Assembly: GCF_010093535.1 (NCBI RefSeq)
Contig: NW_022985196.1
Span: 522,845-572,418 of the forward strand
Reading direction: 5' to 3'
DNA length: 49,574 nt
Origin: Lindgomyces ingoldianus
Lineage: Eukaryota > Ascomycota > Dothideomycetes > Pleosporales > Lindgomycetaceae
Shown here one piece after another: positions 22,824-36,524 of this stretch (position 1 is its first letter; every line of letters starts with the position of its first letter). The translations under genes and the position numbers were made by a program. The notes beneath the pieces are model-generated. The model did no database searches. It was not told the origin of the DNA and saw only the letters and a program-made list of their open reading frames with translations.

Positions 22824-23419
22824 TGTTACAATCCTTGCTTTAGAAAGCACTTAGGTCTTCTAGTATTCCTAGGGGGGAAGTAGGACAGATAGTAGGGGCT
22901 AATCTAGTAGGGTGTACAGTCCTACGTACAGGCTATTAGGCTAATAGAGGTTTATTTAGAGTGACTAGATTATAGTTTACCCTATGTGCAGCAGTAGGGA
23001 GGCTAGGGTCAAACAGTCCTTTTAGACAGGGTTAGAGGTATATATAGTGCAAGATATATAAATAGTATTATAGCTCTTTAAAAAGCTAAATGCTACTTAG
23101 TCTATGTAAAGAATAAACTAAACATTAAACACACCTTCTAAAAGTTATTTAATGTAGGAACTATATACATGTGCTAGGGATGCTAAGGGGAGTTAGCAGA
23201 AGTTTATAGGAGCCTGCTAAGAGGGGCTCCTATAAGCTCCCTTAGGCTCCCTAAACTCACAGCCTGTCCTCTTATTAGACAGTACATTCTTCTATAATCT
23301 TAGGCAGCTGTGCTGCCTCTGCATCCTCTAATTAGTCTATAAGCAAGCCCTGCCCTAACCTAGCTAGATTGTAGAGCACTGCTAGTGGGGTTACACTAGT
23401 CTAACTGTAGACTGTAACA
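22824..23419 (-). repeat. 3' LTR of the inner Ty3 element
   Basis: 596 bp and far less mutated than the internal region. It is nearly identical to 31823-32417, differing mainly by transitions. It contains a short inverted motif (GGAGCCT...GGGGCTCC, about 23208-23230). Confidence 0.92.
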
Positions 23420-26400
23420 CGCTGCCCCCTCTCCCTAGCAGCGTCCTTACCGCTCTGCTTACATAACTGTGTTAGTAAAAGTTTATTTATAAAGTAAGCG
23501 CTTACTTACTAAAAGGCATCTTTAACATTTATTTATTTTATACTAAATAGCTTATTAGTCTTATTTCTTCTGCTATCTTTATGTTACTTATTATTTTAAT
23601 CCTTTTTACTAAATAAAAATAAGGCCCTATAGTGCTTACTAATTCTTAGAGTTGTCTTATGTATTAACTTTATTTTTAGATAAGTGTGTTAAATATATAA
23701 AAAAGCATAGTAAATGCAACACTTTTATTTTTAATGCTGTGTAAAATTATTTAAAGAAGAAAAAAAAAACACTTTTTTAAAAGGCTAAGGCCTTATAAGC
23801 CTAAGACTATATGTTATAAAATAAGTAATAGGCTTAAGTCTAAAAACAGCTCTGCTTGCAAAAGAAAATGTTAGGGGCAATAAATAGAAAGTGTTTTAGA
23901 TAAGATTATATCTAAAAATTACTAGATTTACTAGAAGCTTATTGCACAAAGTACTTAGAGGGGGACCTATCCTTTTTAGATAAGATAGAAGCTCTTAAGG
24001 CTAAAGCAGAGAGCTGTTCTCCTTCTTAACTATTATTAGCTAAGACTTGTCTTTAAAGGCTGCTACTATCTAGTAATAATGTAGCTATTTCTTTTAATAT
24101 AAGTGCTTTATTGCCTAGCTAGTTTCTTTTAGATAAGCCTAGAGGTACTCTTATACTAATAGCTGCGCGTTTCTTAAATTCTTAGCTAGTTTCTATGTGT
24201 TTTTACTAGTAAACTACCTTTTTTATTTTACTAAAAATTTCTTTTAGTTTTTTTAGTTACTAATAATGCGCTTAACTTTATATTTTATTTCTTTATCTTC
24301 CTATTCTTGCATAGATAAAGGAATTCCTTTAGGTGCTTTTTCTAGTCTAGAGATATAAAACCACAGGTGTATCTTTATATGTAGGGGAAGCTTAAGCTTA
24401 CAGTTGTCCTACTAGGTTTAAAAAACTTTATATAGTCTTATTCTTCTTTCTACTAGCTTCTTAGAGGGTCTAGGTATTTTTAGGTTTTTAGTGTTAAAAT
24501 ACACATAATCTCTAAAGTAAATTTCTAGTCCTAGTTATTATAATTTATTTACATATTTTTCTATTATTTCTTTACTAGACTTAGCTTTTATAGCTAATTT
24601 TTTATGTATCTAGCGTAGGTCTGTTAGCTAATCTATTAACTCTTATAAGTTTATAAGTTAATTTCTATGCAACGCAAAGTATAAGTTATATCTAAAATTA
24701 GCTTTATATAGTGTTTTCTTTATTATAGCTAATTTTACATTATTAATAGCTAGTTGCGCTATTAGAAGCTATTCTGCCTAATTATTTTAAGTGTAAGAGA
24801 TATACTTTTTTAAGTATTTTTCTACTTCTACATTTACCCTTTTAGTCTGTCTATTTATTTGTAGGTAGTAAGCTATTAATAGCTTATATGCTATACTAAG
24901 GTGCTGCATTACTACTTTCTAAAAACTACTAGTAAATAGCTTATCTTAGTTAAAGATAATAATCTTAAGGCATTTATGTACTAATATTATGTTTTATTTT
25001 AGTTTATAAATAAATTCTTTAGTAGTTATTGTTTTCTTTAAGGGCTAAGTGTATAAGTACTTAGTAGTCTTATTTAGGGCTACTGTGATTATGTTGCACA
25101 TCCTGTCTATCCCTAGTTCTTTAGATAAGGGTAATCTTATAATAAAGTCTATTATAATTATTATCTATAGTAACTTTAGTGCTTTAATTAGTTAAAGGTA
25201 ACTATAGGCTTTATGCCTTTATAAGTTATTTTTATTATAGGTATTACATTCTCTAAGCACCTCTGTGCATAATTGTTTTATTTTTAGTATTTATTATAGT
25301 ATAGCAGCCCTTAGCTTTTTCTAAAGGGTGCTTATTCCTAGATGTCTAAACATTAAAAATTTATAATATTTTTAAATTAAGTTTTTTTATTCTTACTTAC
25401 TAGCTGTAAGCATGTAAAATTTTTTTATAAGTTAAGGCCTATTATAAATCTATCTTTTATTAGTCTTTTTAAAAAGTGTAAACTTCTTAGTTCTTTCCTT
25501 TTCTTTATTAAAGTAGTCTAGTCTTTAGCTAAGGGCGTTAGCCTACTAGTTCTGTGTTCCTAGGACATGCTTAATAATGCAGTTAAATTAGGCAAGCTCT
25601 ATTACCTATTTTATATGCATTAGCAAGAGTTTCTTTACTGTTAGAAATGTAACTAAATTTACATAGTTTATTATAATAAAGAATAGCTTTACTATTCTAT
25701 GTAGTTCTGTAGCCTATACTCTTACAGCGTTTAATATTGCTTTTAGTTCTTTATTAAGTATACTGTAGCTTACTTTAGGTCCTAAGAACTTAGCAGAATA
25801 GTACGCAACTAGGTGCTATTTTCTGTCTTCCTGTTTTTAGTATAACGCAGCTCTACTAGCTCCTAGAGATGCGTCTATGTAGATCTTTATATCTAATTAT
25901 AGGTTATACATTCTTAGTACTAGTTTCTCTGTTATAGCTTGTTTTAGTGTTATAAATGCTTTATTTATTTCTAGAGTTTAAATAAACTTTACTATTACCT
26001 GTTCCTTAGTTATAGCATTTATTAATAGTATAGTAATTTTTAAATAGTCCCTAATTATTTATCTAATATAGCCTAATAGTCCCTAATTATTTATCTAATA
26101 TAGCCTAATAGTCCTAGAAATTCTTTTACTTCCTTAACTATTATAAGTTCTAGCTATTTAAGTACCTTTTATACCTTAGCTAAGTTAATTTTTATTTCTT
26201 TTTTATTAATTATAAATCTTAGGTATTTTATTTCTATAATGTAGAATTTGCATTTAAAGAGCTATAAGTAGAGTCTATACTTCCTAAGCTGTTCTAGAAC
26301 TTTTTGTACCTTCTGCACATAGTCTTCTAGGGTGTCTTTTAAATAGATAAGGACATTATCTAGGTACACTAGAGTAAAAACATTAAAGTATAAGTTAAGA

Positions 26401-26825
26401 GCTGTATTAATAATTTACTAGAACATTACTAAGGCATTTATTAGGCTAAATAGCATTACTAGTAGTTTATAAAGTCCCTACAGAGTCCTAAACGCTATAA
26501 GCTACTTATCTCTTTTCTATATTCTTATCCTGTTAAATCTGTCTTATACATTAAACTTTATAAAGTACTAGGTTCCTTTTAATTAGTTTATAATATTTTA
26601 TATAATTAGTAAAGGGAACTAGTCTTAAATTATATTATTATTTAAAGTTCTATAGTCCTAACAAACTTAGATTTTTTTTTTCTTTTTTGTAAAAACTATA
26701 GCTAAGGCTACTAAGCTATAGCTTTCTTAGATATAGCTTTATACTAACATCCTATTAACATATTTTTACAAGGCCTTCTTTTATACTCTAGTTAAAGGGT
26801 AAAGCTTATGCGTCTTTAGGTTATA

Positions 26826-28691
26826 ACGTACTTCATGGGCAAGTCGCTCACACACCTAAGTTGCTTACTTTTGCTAAGACCCCACCACACTACTCTTCCT
26901 ACACTAATGCATTCCTAACAACACTACTTAAACGCGTTAAAGGAACATTAGATGCAGCTTACGCTCTAGGCTCTTAAACAAGACGCAACACTCTCTAACT
27001 AACACGCTACAGCTATCTATAGGGTCTCTTAAAAGACAATAAGCAACTAACGCGCTAGACAACCTTTCTAAGCTAATTGTACAGCTAACTTACAAAAGCT
27101 AGATAATAACAAAGAGCAGGTAATTATTTAGCACATACTTAAGCTAGATGCGCAAGGATTTCCCCCCTAGCTAGCAGCTATAGCTAATATAGCTAATTCT
27201 TTGCGCACTAAGCGCAATATAGGCTATGTTAGCATAAACTAGCCTAATATATTTGTTAAGCGTTACTTAAAGCTTAAAGTAAAGTTTAAGCGTAAGTACA
27301 ACTATAAAAAAGCCTTTTATAAGGATCCTGTAGTAATTTAAGGCTAGTTTAACCTTATAGAGAATATTAAAGCTAAGTATAGCATCTAGGATAATAACAT
27401 ATATAACTTTAACAAGATAGGGTTTATAATAGGCTAGATATCTACTAGAGCAGTTGTTATAGGTTTAGAGAGACAAGGACAGCTAAAAGCAGTCTAGCTA
27501 GGTAACTAGGAGTAGACAACAGCTATCTAGGGCATTAATGCTAAAGGGTAGGCTATTCTGCCCTTTATTATTTTCTAGGGTAGCAACTACTTTTTAAACT
27601 AGTATAAGAAGGAAAATCTACTTTAGGATTAAGTTATTGCAATCTCTAAGCGCAGCTAGACTACTAATTAGCTTAGTCTAGACTAGTTAAAGCACTTTAA
27701 CATGCATATAAAGAAGTGTACTGTTAGCAGCTACTATCTGCTAGTTATTAACAGCTATAAGAGCTATAACTTACTTTATTTCTAGTAATACTGTAAGGAT
27801 AATAAGATTATTACTATCTACATGCCTTCTTACTTATTGCACCTTCTATAGCTACTTAATGTAGGTTGTTTTACTCCTTTAAAAAAGGCGTATAGGCGCT
27901 AAGCTAAAAACCTTATGCGCAACTAGATTACTTATATTACAAAGATAAAGTTCCTACTATGCTTTAAAGCAGCTTATAATACTATAATTACTTTTAGTAA
28001 TATCTAAGAAGGGTTTTAAGGCGCTAGATTAGTTCCTTTTAACCTATAATAAGTTATAATAGGCCTTAATATAAAGTTGCGCACTCTATTACTACTACTA
28101 CCTGTATACAATAAGCCCTAGCAGTTATAAACTCTAAGCAATACCTTAAAACTTAAGTTATAATTAATGCTTATAAAAATAAGAATTTAAAAGCATATAA
28201 ATAGTTTACTAACTTCTATAGTTAAGGTGTTTAAAAAGGTTTTAAAGGGGGCAGCAATAATTGCGCATAAGCTAGTGTTAGCGTAACAGGAAATTACTAA
28301 GCTTTAAGTAGCTAATAAGGCTGCTACATAACATAAATTGCATAAAAGAAAGCAGATTAAGGCAGAAGAGACCTTAATAATTTAGAAAGGCCTGCGCTTA
28401 ACAGCTCTAAAGGAGTTTAGAGCGCGCAGTAACAGGAAAAAGGCGAAGAAGCAGGTGCGAGCTAAAGTAGGTAAGCTATTCTAAAGGCGCTGCAGATAGT
28501 GTAATTAGACTAGGCATAACGCGCAAATGTGTAAGCAAGAAGCAGAAGTAGTATCTAAATAATATTCTAGGCTGTACTGTACTATATAGTGCCAGAGCGG
28601 GTTGTTATGGGCCATAATAGAGTTTGTTGGGGTGGGGTCTTGGCAAAAGTGAGCGACTCGGGTGTGTGAGCGACTCGCCCATGAAGTACGT
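26826..28691 (+). mobile_element. Fot1/pogo-type DNA transposon (1866 bp) nested in the inner Ty3 element
   Basis: Terminal inverted repeats of about 55 bp begin ACGTACTTCATGGGCAAGTC on the left and mirror this on the right (ending CCCATGAAGTACGT). Each end is flanked by TA (26824-26825, 28692-28693), the target of Tc1/mariner/pogo elements. Length 1866 bp is typical of Fot1-like elements. The right TIR keeps CpG; the left is slightly more mutated. It carries one degraded transposase on the plus strand. Confidence 0.9.
27000..28560 (+). pseudogene. Degraded Fot1/pogo transposase (DDE superfamily)
   Basis: Boundaries are approximate because stops fall throughout. The catalytic region is readable: NIYNFNKIGF (about 27400-27425, expected N-x-D-E-x-G-F), VINSYKS (near 27750, expected VxDGxxSH) and LLQLLNVGCFTPLKKAY (about 27850-27895, expected QPLDVGxFxPLK). 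The end has CRQC..TRHNAQMC (about 28490-28535), the Cys/His knuckle often seen at the end of these transposases. All three catalytic Asp positions read Asn, each explainable by one G-to-A transition. Confidence 0.8.
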
Positions 28692-31600
28692 TAATCTTTT
28701 ATTAAGTTAATAGTGTAATTCTAAGGCTAATATAGTAGTAGTTTTTCTAAGTCTTCTAGTGTTTTAAACATGTTCTTATAATCCTTATATTTAGCTAAGA
28801 TGTAACTTTTGTTCTAGGTTTAGATAACACTAATCTATTTTACATCTTTATCTGCTTTAATTTCTTTATAAGAGACTTCTTTAAGCTCTTTTTTTATTAT
28901 TTATATTACCTAAGCTTTTAGCTCTTAGTAAGAGAATTTCTAGGGCTTTCTTTTCTTAGAGTAGTAACTGCTACCTTACTTTGCTTATTTATAGACTAAG
29001 TATCTATTATTATAGCATGCTAACTAGGTTATGCGTGCATAGTTATTTAAAGTTTTTATAGTTATAGTTCTCTAATTAATTATAAAGTTATATGTTTTAA
29101 GCTAGTTATAGCCTAAAATTATGTTATATTTGCCTCCTAGCTTAAGTATATTTATAGATCTTTAATTACTTATGTTTAAAGTCTTAAAGTTCTTTTTATA
29201 AGTTTTTAGGTTAATTTATTCTCTACTGTATTTAATTAATAATGCGTTAGCAAAAGTTACCTTAAATAAGTTCTTCTTTATGTAAAAAAGTATGCCTTAG
29301 TTGTCTACTTAATTTTTATCTATAGCAGTAAAGGTGCATCTGCTATCTACAAGGGCTAGTCTAGGCTGCCCTTTATACATAAAGGTAGTTATTAGGCTGT
29401 GTTTTGCCCTTTATTCTACTATAATTACTACTAATATATTATGCTTAACTTCTTTATTAGAAAGAAAGTAAAGATTAATATTTTATAAGTTGTTATTAAA
29501 CTTATTTTTTTTTTTTATAAATTTAATGTTTTTAATTACAGCAGTTAGCTACTTTACATTTATAATTTTTAACTAGGTAATGCAATGTTAAGTAGTCTTC
29601 TTTTTTTACTACTTTTTACTAGAAATAGTAGAATCTGCAGTTTTCTTATTTATTACACTTAATTTATGCTTCCTGTTTATAGGAAGGAGCTATCTAACAA
29701 GTGTAACAGTTTGTAGTTTTACAGGCTAAGGCTGTTCTTTGCTATAGGCAACTATTGTAGTTCTTTTTCTATGTAGGCTACTATCCTACTTAATGTTTAT
29801 TATTCTAGTGTTTAACACAGTATTGTTGTGTACACTAGTACTAGAGGTATAGACACTTATTAGGTTTGTGTAATGTGTTAAAGGGACTTTTCTAAGTCTA
29901 CTAAGGGTATTCCTTTGTTTGTACTAGCTGTATAAGGTGCTTTTTCTATTAGTAACTGTTAGTGCTATAAGTGCTACTTTTGCAAAGGACATATTATTTA
30001 TAGTTCTATTATATTATAAAAGCTTTTTTAAAGATTACTAGGCTTAGAAGCAGTGTCTTAGGTTTTTTAGGTGCTAGTTATAGTACTTTAAACTTAGCAG
30101 GTTTACTTAGCTATTCTAGCTTTTAATCTTTAATCTTAGTAAAAAATTACTATTACTTTTTTTTACTTATAATGTTATATTTAACTTTAGCTATTCTTTA
30201 TATAATGTTAAATGTTAAGTAGTTGTTGCTAATGTTTATTTAGTAAAGCAAGACTATATAATTACTTAAGTAGTTATGTTACAACCTGCACTTCTAGCAC
30301 TTGCATTTCTAAAACTATTAGAAAAGCTCTCTTACTAAAGTGCTAGGGGTTTAGTCTTAGAGAGGAAACTGTTCTTCTTCTTTTTAGATATTTATAATAT
30401 ATCCTTAAATCTAAGTTTCTTCTTTATATTCTTTAAAGATTATAAGGTCCTGCAACACTGTATTAAGGCTACTAAAATTTTAAATAACTACCTTCTAGTA
30501 TAGTTTAGAATAGTTATTTAAAAAGTAGTTTTCTTTACATTACTAGTAGAGTTTATTATCTAGTTTTTTTTATATTTCCTTGTCTATAAGGCTATATTTA
30601 GCAGTAATAGCTTTTATTATTATAGTAGTATTTTTATTCTCCCCCTTCTAAGAGTCTAGGTAATTTTAGCAGAAATGTCCTACTTTTTTACAGTTTAAGC
30701 AGGCCTTATCCTTTAATTACTTTTATTGTTCTTTTATTAGAAGCAGCCTATTATGTCTTAAAACTTAGTTTTTTTTTAAAGGAAGGCTCTATGTATGCTT
30801 TACATAGCTAAGGTCTATTAGCTTTTTATTATATTATAAAAGCTTTTTCTTTTTAAGGATAAATTCTAGCTTCTAGAAGGTTCTCTTTAATTTCTTTTTT
30901 TTTTATGTTCTTTATAATAATTATTATAAGTTGTTGCTTTTTTAATGTAGTTTTTAAAAGTAGTTAGTTAGTTTATATGCATAAACTTGTTTTTTACTTT
31001 ATTATTTAGTCTATTATAAAACATGCAGCATAGGGCTTTCTAGTTATTCTATCTATAGATAGCTATTTGTTCTCTAAAGCATGCTGCATAGTTTTAGACT
31101 AGTTTACTGCCTTATCTTATGTTGTCTAGTCTATTAGCTGCAATTTTTTTTTTATCTAAAGTTTTATAAATAGCTAATAAGGCTACTTTAAAGTTTTTAA
31201 CACTACTAAATATTTTCTTAGTTTTAGGGTTAAGTAGTGCGCTATTAGCTTTAAAGTCTATCTAGTTATTAGCATAAAGTTAGAACTAGATTGCAGAGAG
31301 GCCTTCTAAGTGTAATCCTATCTAGAAGATTATTTCTATGTTAGTCTAAAATACTCCCTTATTATACTACATGTAAAAGTAGTATTTAGTAAAAAATAGT
31401 TAAAAGTCCTTTAACAATCCTTTAAAGGGCTTTAAAAGGGCTAGTTTTAAAGCTTTCTTAGCTGCAACACTTACTCTATCTGTTAAAATATTTTAAACTT
31501 TTACTAGTTCTACTTATAATTTATGTATCTAGCAGGCTTAAGCAGTGTCTTTATAGAGGTTAACAGAAGGCAAAAGGTTTTATAAGTTTATAGTTTTTTA

Positions 31601-31822
31601 GTAGAGGTTAGTTATTTTCTACTTAAGTTTTAGTAACTTACTAACCTTATTACTAATCTACTAAAGTTCCTTAATGTTGTCCTAGATTAAGTTAATCTGT
31701 TCTGCTAGAACAGCTTTACTTTAAGTAAGAACTTTTATAAATCCTAATAGCATAGTATAGGCTATGTTAGAATCTAAGTTATGTTAAAAAGTAGCTATAC
31801 TTTTTAAAGAGGTAGTGTTTAA

Positions 31823-32417
31823 TGTTATAATTTTTACTTTAAAAAGCACTTAAGTCTTCTAGTATTCTTAGAGGGGAAGTAGGACAGATAGTAGGGGCTA
31901 ATCTAGTAGGGTGTACAGTCCTACGTACAGGCTATTAGGCTAATAGAGGTTTATTTAGAGTAACTAGATTATAGTTTGCCCTATATGCAGCAGTAGGGAG
32001 GCTAGGGTTAAACAGTCCTTTTAGACAGAGTTAGAGGTATATATAGTGCAAGATATATAAATAGTATTACAGCTCTTTAAAAAGCTAAATGCTACTTAGT
32101 TTATATAAAAAATAAACTAAATATTAAACACACCTTCTAAAGGTTGTTTAATATAGGAACTATATACATGTGCTAGGGATGCTAAGGGGAGTTAGCAGAA
32201 GTTTATAGGAGCCTACTAAGAGGGGCTCCTATAAGCTCCTTAGGCTCTCTAAACTTGCGGCCTGTCCTCTTATTAGACAGTACATTCTTCTATAATCTTA
32301 GGCAGCTGTGCTGCCTCTGCATCCTCTAATTAGTCTGTAAGCGAGCCCTGCCCTAACCTAGCTAGATTGTGGAGCACTGCTGGTGGGGTTACGCTAGTCT
32401 AACTATAGACTGTAACA
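31823..32417 (-). repeat. 5' LTR of the inner Ty3 element
   Basis: 595 bp. Same termini and content as 22824-23419. The 3' end in plus orientation abuts the TTTAG duplication at 32418. Confidence 0.92.
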
Positions 32418-33849
32418 TTTAGTTAGTTTTAAAAAGCGTAAAAATTATAAAAAAAAAGTTAATACTTTAAGTGTAGTAAGCATAGTTATATTTTTTAAAA
32501 CTACTTTATTTCTTTTCTTTAAGTCTATATAAGTAGCGCTGCTAGCACTTATTAAAGATTTTTACTATTTTAATTTTATTTCTATAAAAGCTTTAACTTA
32601 TCTTTAAGCTTTAATCTCTTTTACTACTCTTAACATAGCTGCAGCTATAGCAGTAGGAGCCTGCAAAAAGGCTTGTCTTAGGGCTAAGTTGCCCTTTAAG
32701 ACTAATTTAACACTAGATCTTTACTAACTTATAGGCTAAGTCCCCTACTAACAACTAAAAGTACTAAGTTAATATTCTTATATGTTTATAACAAAAAACT
32801 ATATTAGCCCTAATATAGGCTTTTATTAACTTAAGAGTAAATAGCATAAGTTACATTAACAAAAAACTAGCATGTAAACTAAATCTTTAATTAACACTAC
32901 TTACCTAAATAATTTACTTAACTAGATTTAATAGAAAATAACTTAAAAAAAGTTTTATTTTTTATACTATAACTATTATAATTACCTACTAACACTATAA
33001 AGAGTAAATTAAACTCTATATAATAAACATAAGATGTTATAACTTAATTCTAGGACAACTATAGCTATATTAGCATAAAGTTGCTTTTAATTACTAAAAG
33101 TAAGTTCTAAACTTTAACTTTTTTTAATGCTAAGATATATGCTTACGCTTACACCTAAACAACACTTAAATAGCACTTAATATAAAAGGTCTCTAGACTT
33201 ACTTTTTAATAACTTAAAAAAGAACTACCTAAGTAAGGCTAACAAGCTAGGCCTTTTACTAAGATAAGCTATATAAAATAATTTAATAACTGCTTAAACT
33301 TAAAAAAAAAAGCTTTTAAAAAACCTTTACTTACTTAATTTAGACATAAACTAGGACTTAAACAGCAGATAAACATCTGCTATATAGAACCTGCCCTATT
33401 TATAACTCTAGCTTAATAACTAAATTATAAAATCTACGTAGTTATAATTTCTAATATAAACTAAGCTTTAGCTCTCTAAAAATGCACTAACTTAAAAATA
33501 ATAGTCTTTTAAGACTACTATAACTTATTATATGTTTTTTTTAAGATAAGTCTAATAAGCTTTTAATACAACATTTGTATAATTACTAAATAACTTTTAA
33601 GCCTAGTAAACAACCTAGTTATAGGCTACTATATAAAATGTTGCTAAATAAATTAAAAGTGCTTTAAAAATACCTTAATAAAAACTTAAAAAAAAAGTTT
33701 ATTTAAGCTAGCTCTTTACTAGTAGCGTTACCTATACTATTTATAAAAAAACTTAAAAGTAGGCTTTAATTTTATGTTAACTACTAAAGACTAAACACTA
33801 TTACTATTAAAAACTAATACTTAATTTCTTTTTTATAAGAAACCTTAAG

Positions 33850-36370
33850 CTAACTAAGTAAAGTAAAGTATTTTATAAAGTTAGATATTATTACTGCTTT
33901 TAATAAGCTAAAAATAGTAAAAAGTAATAAGTAGCTAACAGTGTTTTAGACTTAATATAGACTATTTAAGTACTTAGTAATGCCCTTTAGCTTAGCTAAC
34001 ACGCCTAGTACTTTTTAACATTTTATAAATAACTTACTTTAACTCTACCTAGACATGTTCTACACTACATATATTAATAATATTTTAATTTATAGTAATA
34101 GCCTTTTAGAGCACAAACAGCATGTACGCCTAGTGCTAAAGGCTATAAAAGAAGTAGGTCTATAACTTAACATAGATAAATGCAAGTTCTACTAATTAAA
34201 AGTTATATATTTAGGATATGTAATCTCTACAAATAGCATCTAAATAGACCTTGTTAAAGTTTAGACTATGCTAGATTAGCAATACTTAAAAGATGTAAAG
34301 GATATTTAAGCCTTTATAAGATTTACTAACTTCTACTAATAATTTATTAATAACTTTTTATAGCTAGTAAGCCTTATAATTACACTTACTAAAAAAAAAA
34401 TTTAATTTAACTTTAACTTAAATTACTAATAGTTTTTTAACTAGCTAAAAAAAGCTTTTACTAAAGCTCTAATACTCTACTACTTTAACTTTAAACTACT
34501 AATACTTATAGAAGCTAATGCCTTAGACTATGTAGTAGCAGGAGTTCTTTTCTAGACTAAGCTAGACAGGACTATTAAGCCTATTACATACTTCTTAAAA
34601 AGAATAAGCTCTACAAAAAGCAATTATAAGATCTATAATAAAAAATTACTTACTATAGTACACTGCTTTAAATAATAGTAACCTAAACTAGAAAGTGTAG
34701 CGCATCTAATATAAGTTCTATCTAACTATAAGAACTTATAGTACTTTGTAACTATAAAATAACTTAGCTACTAATAAGCTTATTAGTCTAAATATCTATT
34801 TTATTTTAATTTTAAGATTACTTATTATTCTAGTTAAGATAGAGAGAAACTAGATGCCTTTATAAAGTAATCCTAAGACATCCTTGCTTAAAAAAAAGTG
34901 TAAAAGGCATAACACTAAACTCTACTTTAACTTAAGCTATTTTTAGACCTTAACTTAAATAAAATAGATTAGATAATTAATTAAATTATTACTAATAAGT
35001 ATTTAAATAATAAATTTATTTAAGAAACTTTAGACTTGCTTTAAAACAGCGCTAGTTAGTTAAAGAAGGTAACACTAGCTAACTATAAAAACTAAAATAG
35101 TAAGCTATATTACTATAACTAACTTATAATTCTTAATTTTAATAAACTAAAAATTAAACTACTCTAAATTGTACACAACTTGCCTGTTAAAGGACACCTA
35201 GGCAGAGAAAAGACTCTTAACCTACTATAAAGAGAGTACTACTAGCCCCGCATGTTCTATACTGTACGCTAATATGTATTATGTTGCTATACTTACTATA
35301 AAGTAAAAGCTTTTTAAAAAAAGTATAATAGCTTACTTAAACTGCTTCTAATTCTTAAACAAGCTTAAAAAGACATATTAATTAATTTTATTATAGACCT
35401 ACTTTTATCTAAAAAGTATATAAATATTATAGTAGTTGTTAATTACTTAACTAAGTATTAACACTTAATACTATATTTCTTTATAACTGCCTCTAATATA
35501 GCCTAGTTATTCTACTAATACATATAAGTTTACTATAGCTTACCTAACATAATTATATTAGACAGAAGTACATAGTTTGTCTTAGCCTTCTAAAACAAAC
35601 TCTATAAACAGCTTTAAATTATCTTCTATTTATCTACAGCTTTTTACCTAGAGACTAACAGCTAGACTAAGAATGTAAACACTATAATAGAATAAGTCTT
35701 ATAAGTATACATAAACTACTAGTAAAATAACTAGGTAAAATAGTTAGCTATAGCATAGTTTAAAGCTAATAACATAACATCTAAATTAACATAAGTATCT
35801 TTATTTTTAGTAAACTATAGATACTACCTCTAAATAAAATTTAAACTACTTTTAAATACTTTCTAACTAACTTATTAATTTATATAAGTAATAGATGTAA
35901 ATAAACTTATTAATAAAATTTAAAACATATTTAAATACATTTATAAAAAGCTTACATAGGCTTAAGCTTTTTAATAAGAGTACATAAACTAATCTTAAAC
36001 TTTTACCCCTGCGTATGTAGCTAGTAAGAAGGTCTAGCTAGACACTAAAAATATTTAAATAAACTAATAATTAAAGAAACTTAATTAAAAGAACCTTAGC
36101 TTTTTTATAGTAGCTTATATAGTTTTATTACATGCTTACTAATTAATCTTACCTAACAGCATAAAGATACACCCTGTGTTCCACGTATTATTGCTGCGCT
36201 AAGTAGCCTCTAAATCTAACTATCTACCTAAATAGCTAAACTTACTACCTAAACCTATTATTATAAACAACAAACTAAAATATGTTATAAAAGACATTAA
36301 ATAAATTTAGTTTAATAAAAAGAAACATATCTATAAATACTTTATAAAATAGACTAGATATAATAAACTG
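33850..36370 (+). pseudogene. RIP-degraded pol of the outer Ty3 element (RT, RNase H, integrase, chromodomain)
   Basis: Reading through stops shows the Ty3 order. Reverse transcriptase has LFKYLVMPFSLANTPSTF (about 33960-34015), and YINNILIYS at about 34070-34110 stands where YLDDILIYS is expected. RNase H shows LILIEANALDYVVAGVLF (about 34500-34555). The integrase zinc finger shows VHNLPVKGHLGREKTLNLL (from about 35168), and its core has STAFYLETNSQTKNVN (near 35640). IHPVFHVLLLR (about 36170-36200) opens the chromodomain-like end. The changes Gln to stop and Asp to Asn are those expected from C-to-T mutation on either strand. It cannot be active. Confidence 0.85.
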
Positions 36371-36524
36371 TTATAAGAACTTATAAAAGCTTTATAAAAG
36401 AACTTTGCAGTAACCTAATTTTACACTTAATACTTATCTAAACTAAACCTATACTCTAATAAAAATAACCTAATGCTAGAACTACTAATATAAAGGATTC
36501 TTTTTTTAATAAAAGAGGGGGTAC

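Larger units (their letters stand above)
24500..30720 (-). pseudogene. RIP-degraded gag-pol of the inner Ty3 element, interrupted by a pogo transposon
   Basis: On the minus strand a CCHC-like knuckle (ACLNCKKVGHFC, about 30655-30710) comes first. A protease-like ALVDSRCTF (about 29310-29370) is followed by reverse transcriptase with YKLLVMLFSLINALVMF (about 26410-26470). VYLDNVLIYL (about 26345-26380) stands where YLDDILIY is expected. RNase H has IYIDASLGASRAALY (about 25850-25900), and the integrase core shows IIIDFIIRLPLSK (about 25110-25165). The pogo insertion at 26826-28691 separates the protease part from the RT part. Long stretches remain readable in one frame, so decay is almost only by transition. 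Confidence 0.8.
22824..32417 (-). mobile_element. Inner Ty3/gypsy retrotransposon, minus strand (9.6 kb), nested in the outer element
   Basis: LTRs at 22824-23419 (596 bp) and 31823-32417 (595 bp) both run TGTTA...GTAACA. TTTAG flanks both sides (22819-22823, 32418-32422). The copy at 1-2791 shows the same site uninterrupted, with a single TCTAG. On the minus strand the 3' LTR at 22824-23419 is preceded by a purine-rich tract (GGGAGAGGGGGCAG), supporting this orientation. A zinc knuckle, protease, reverse transcriptase, RNase H and integrase are readable through RIP stops. After removing the pogo element at 26826-28691 its length is ~7.7 kb. Confidence 0.92.

Noticed and set aside
24500..24700. 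CRISPR-like or other regularly spaced array in the AT-rich region
   Set aside because: Repeated words such as TTAGCTA and AAGCTTA arise from RIP-limited composition; spacing is irregular.
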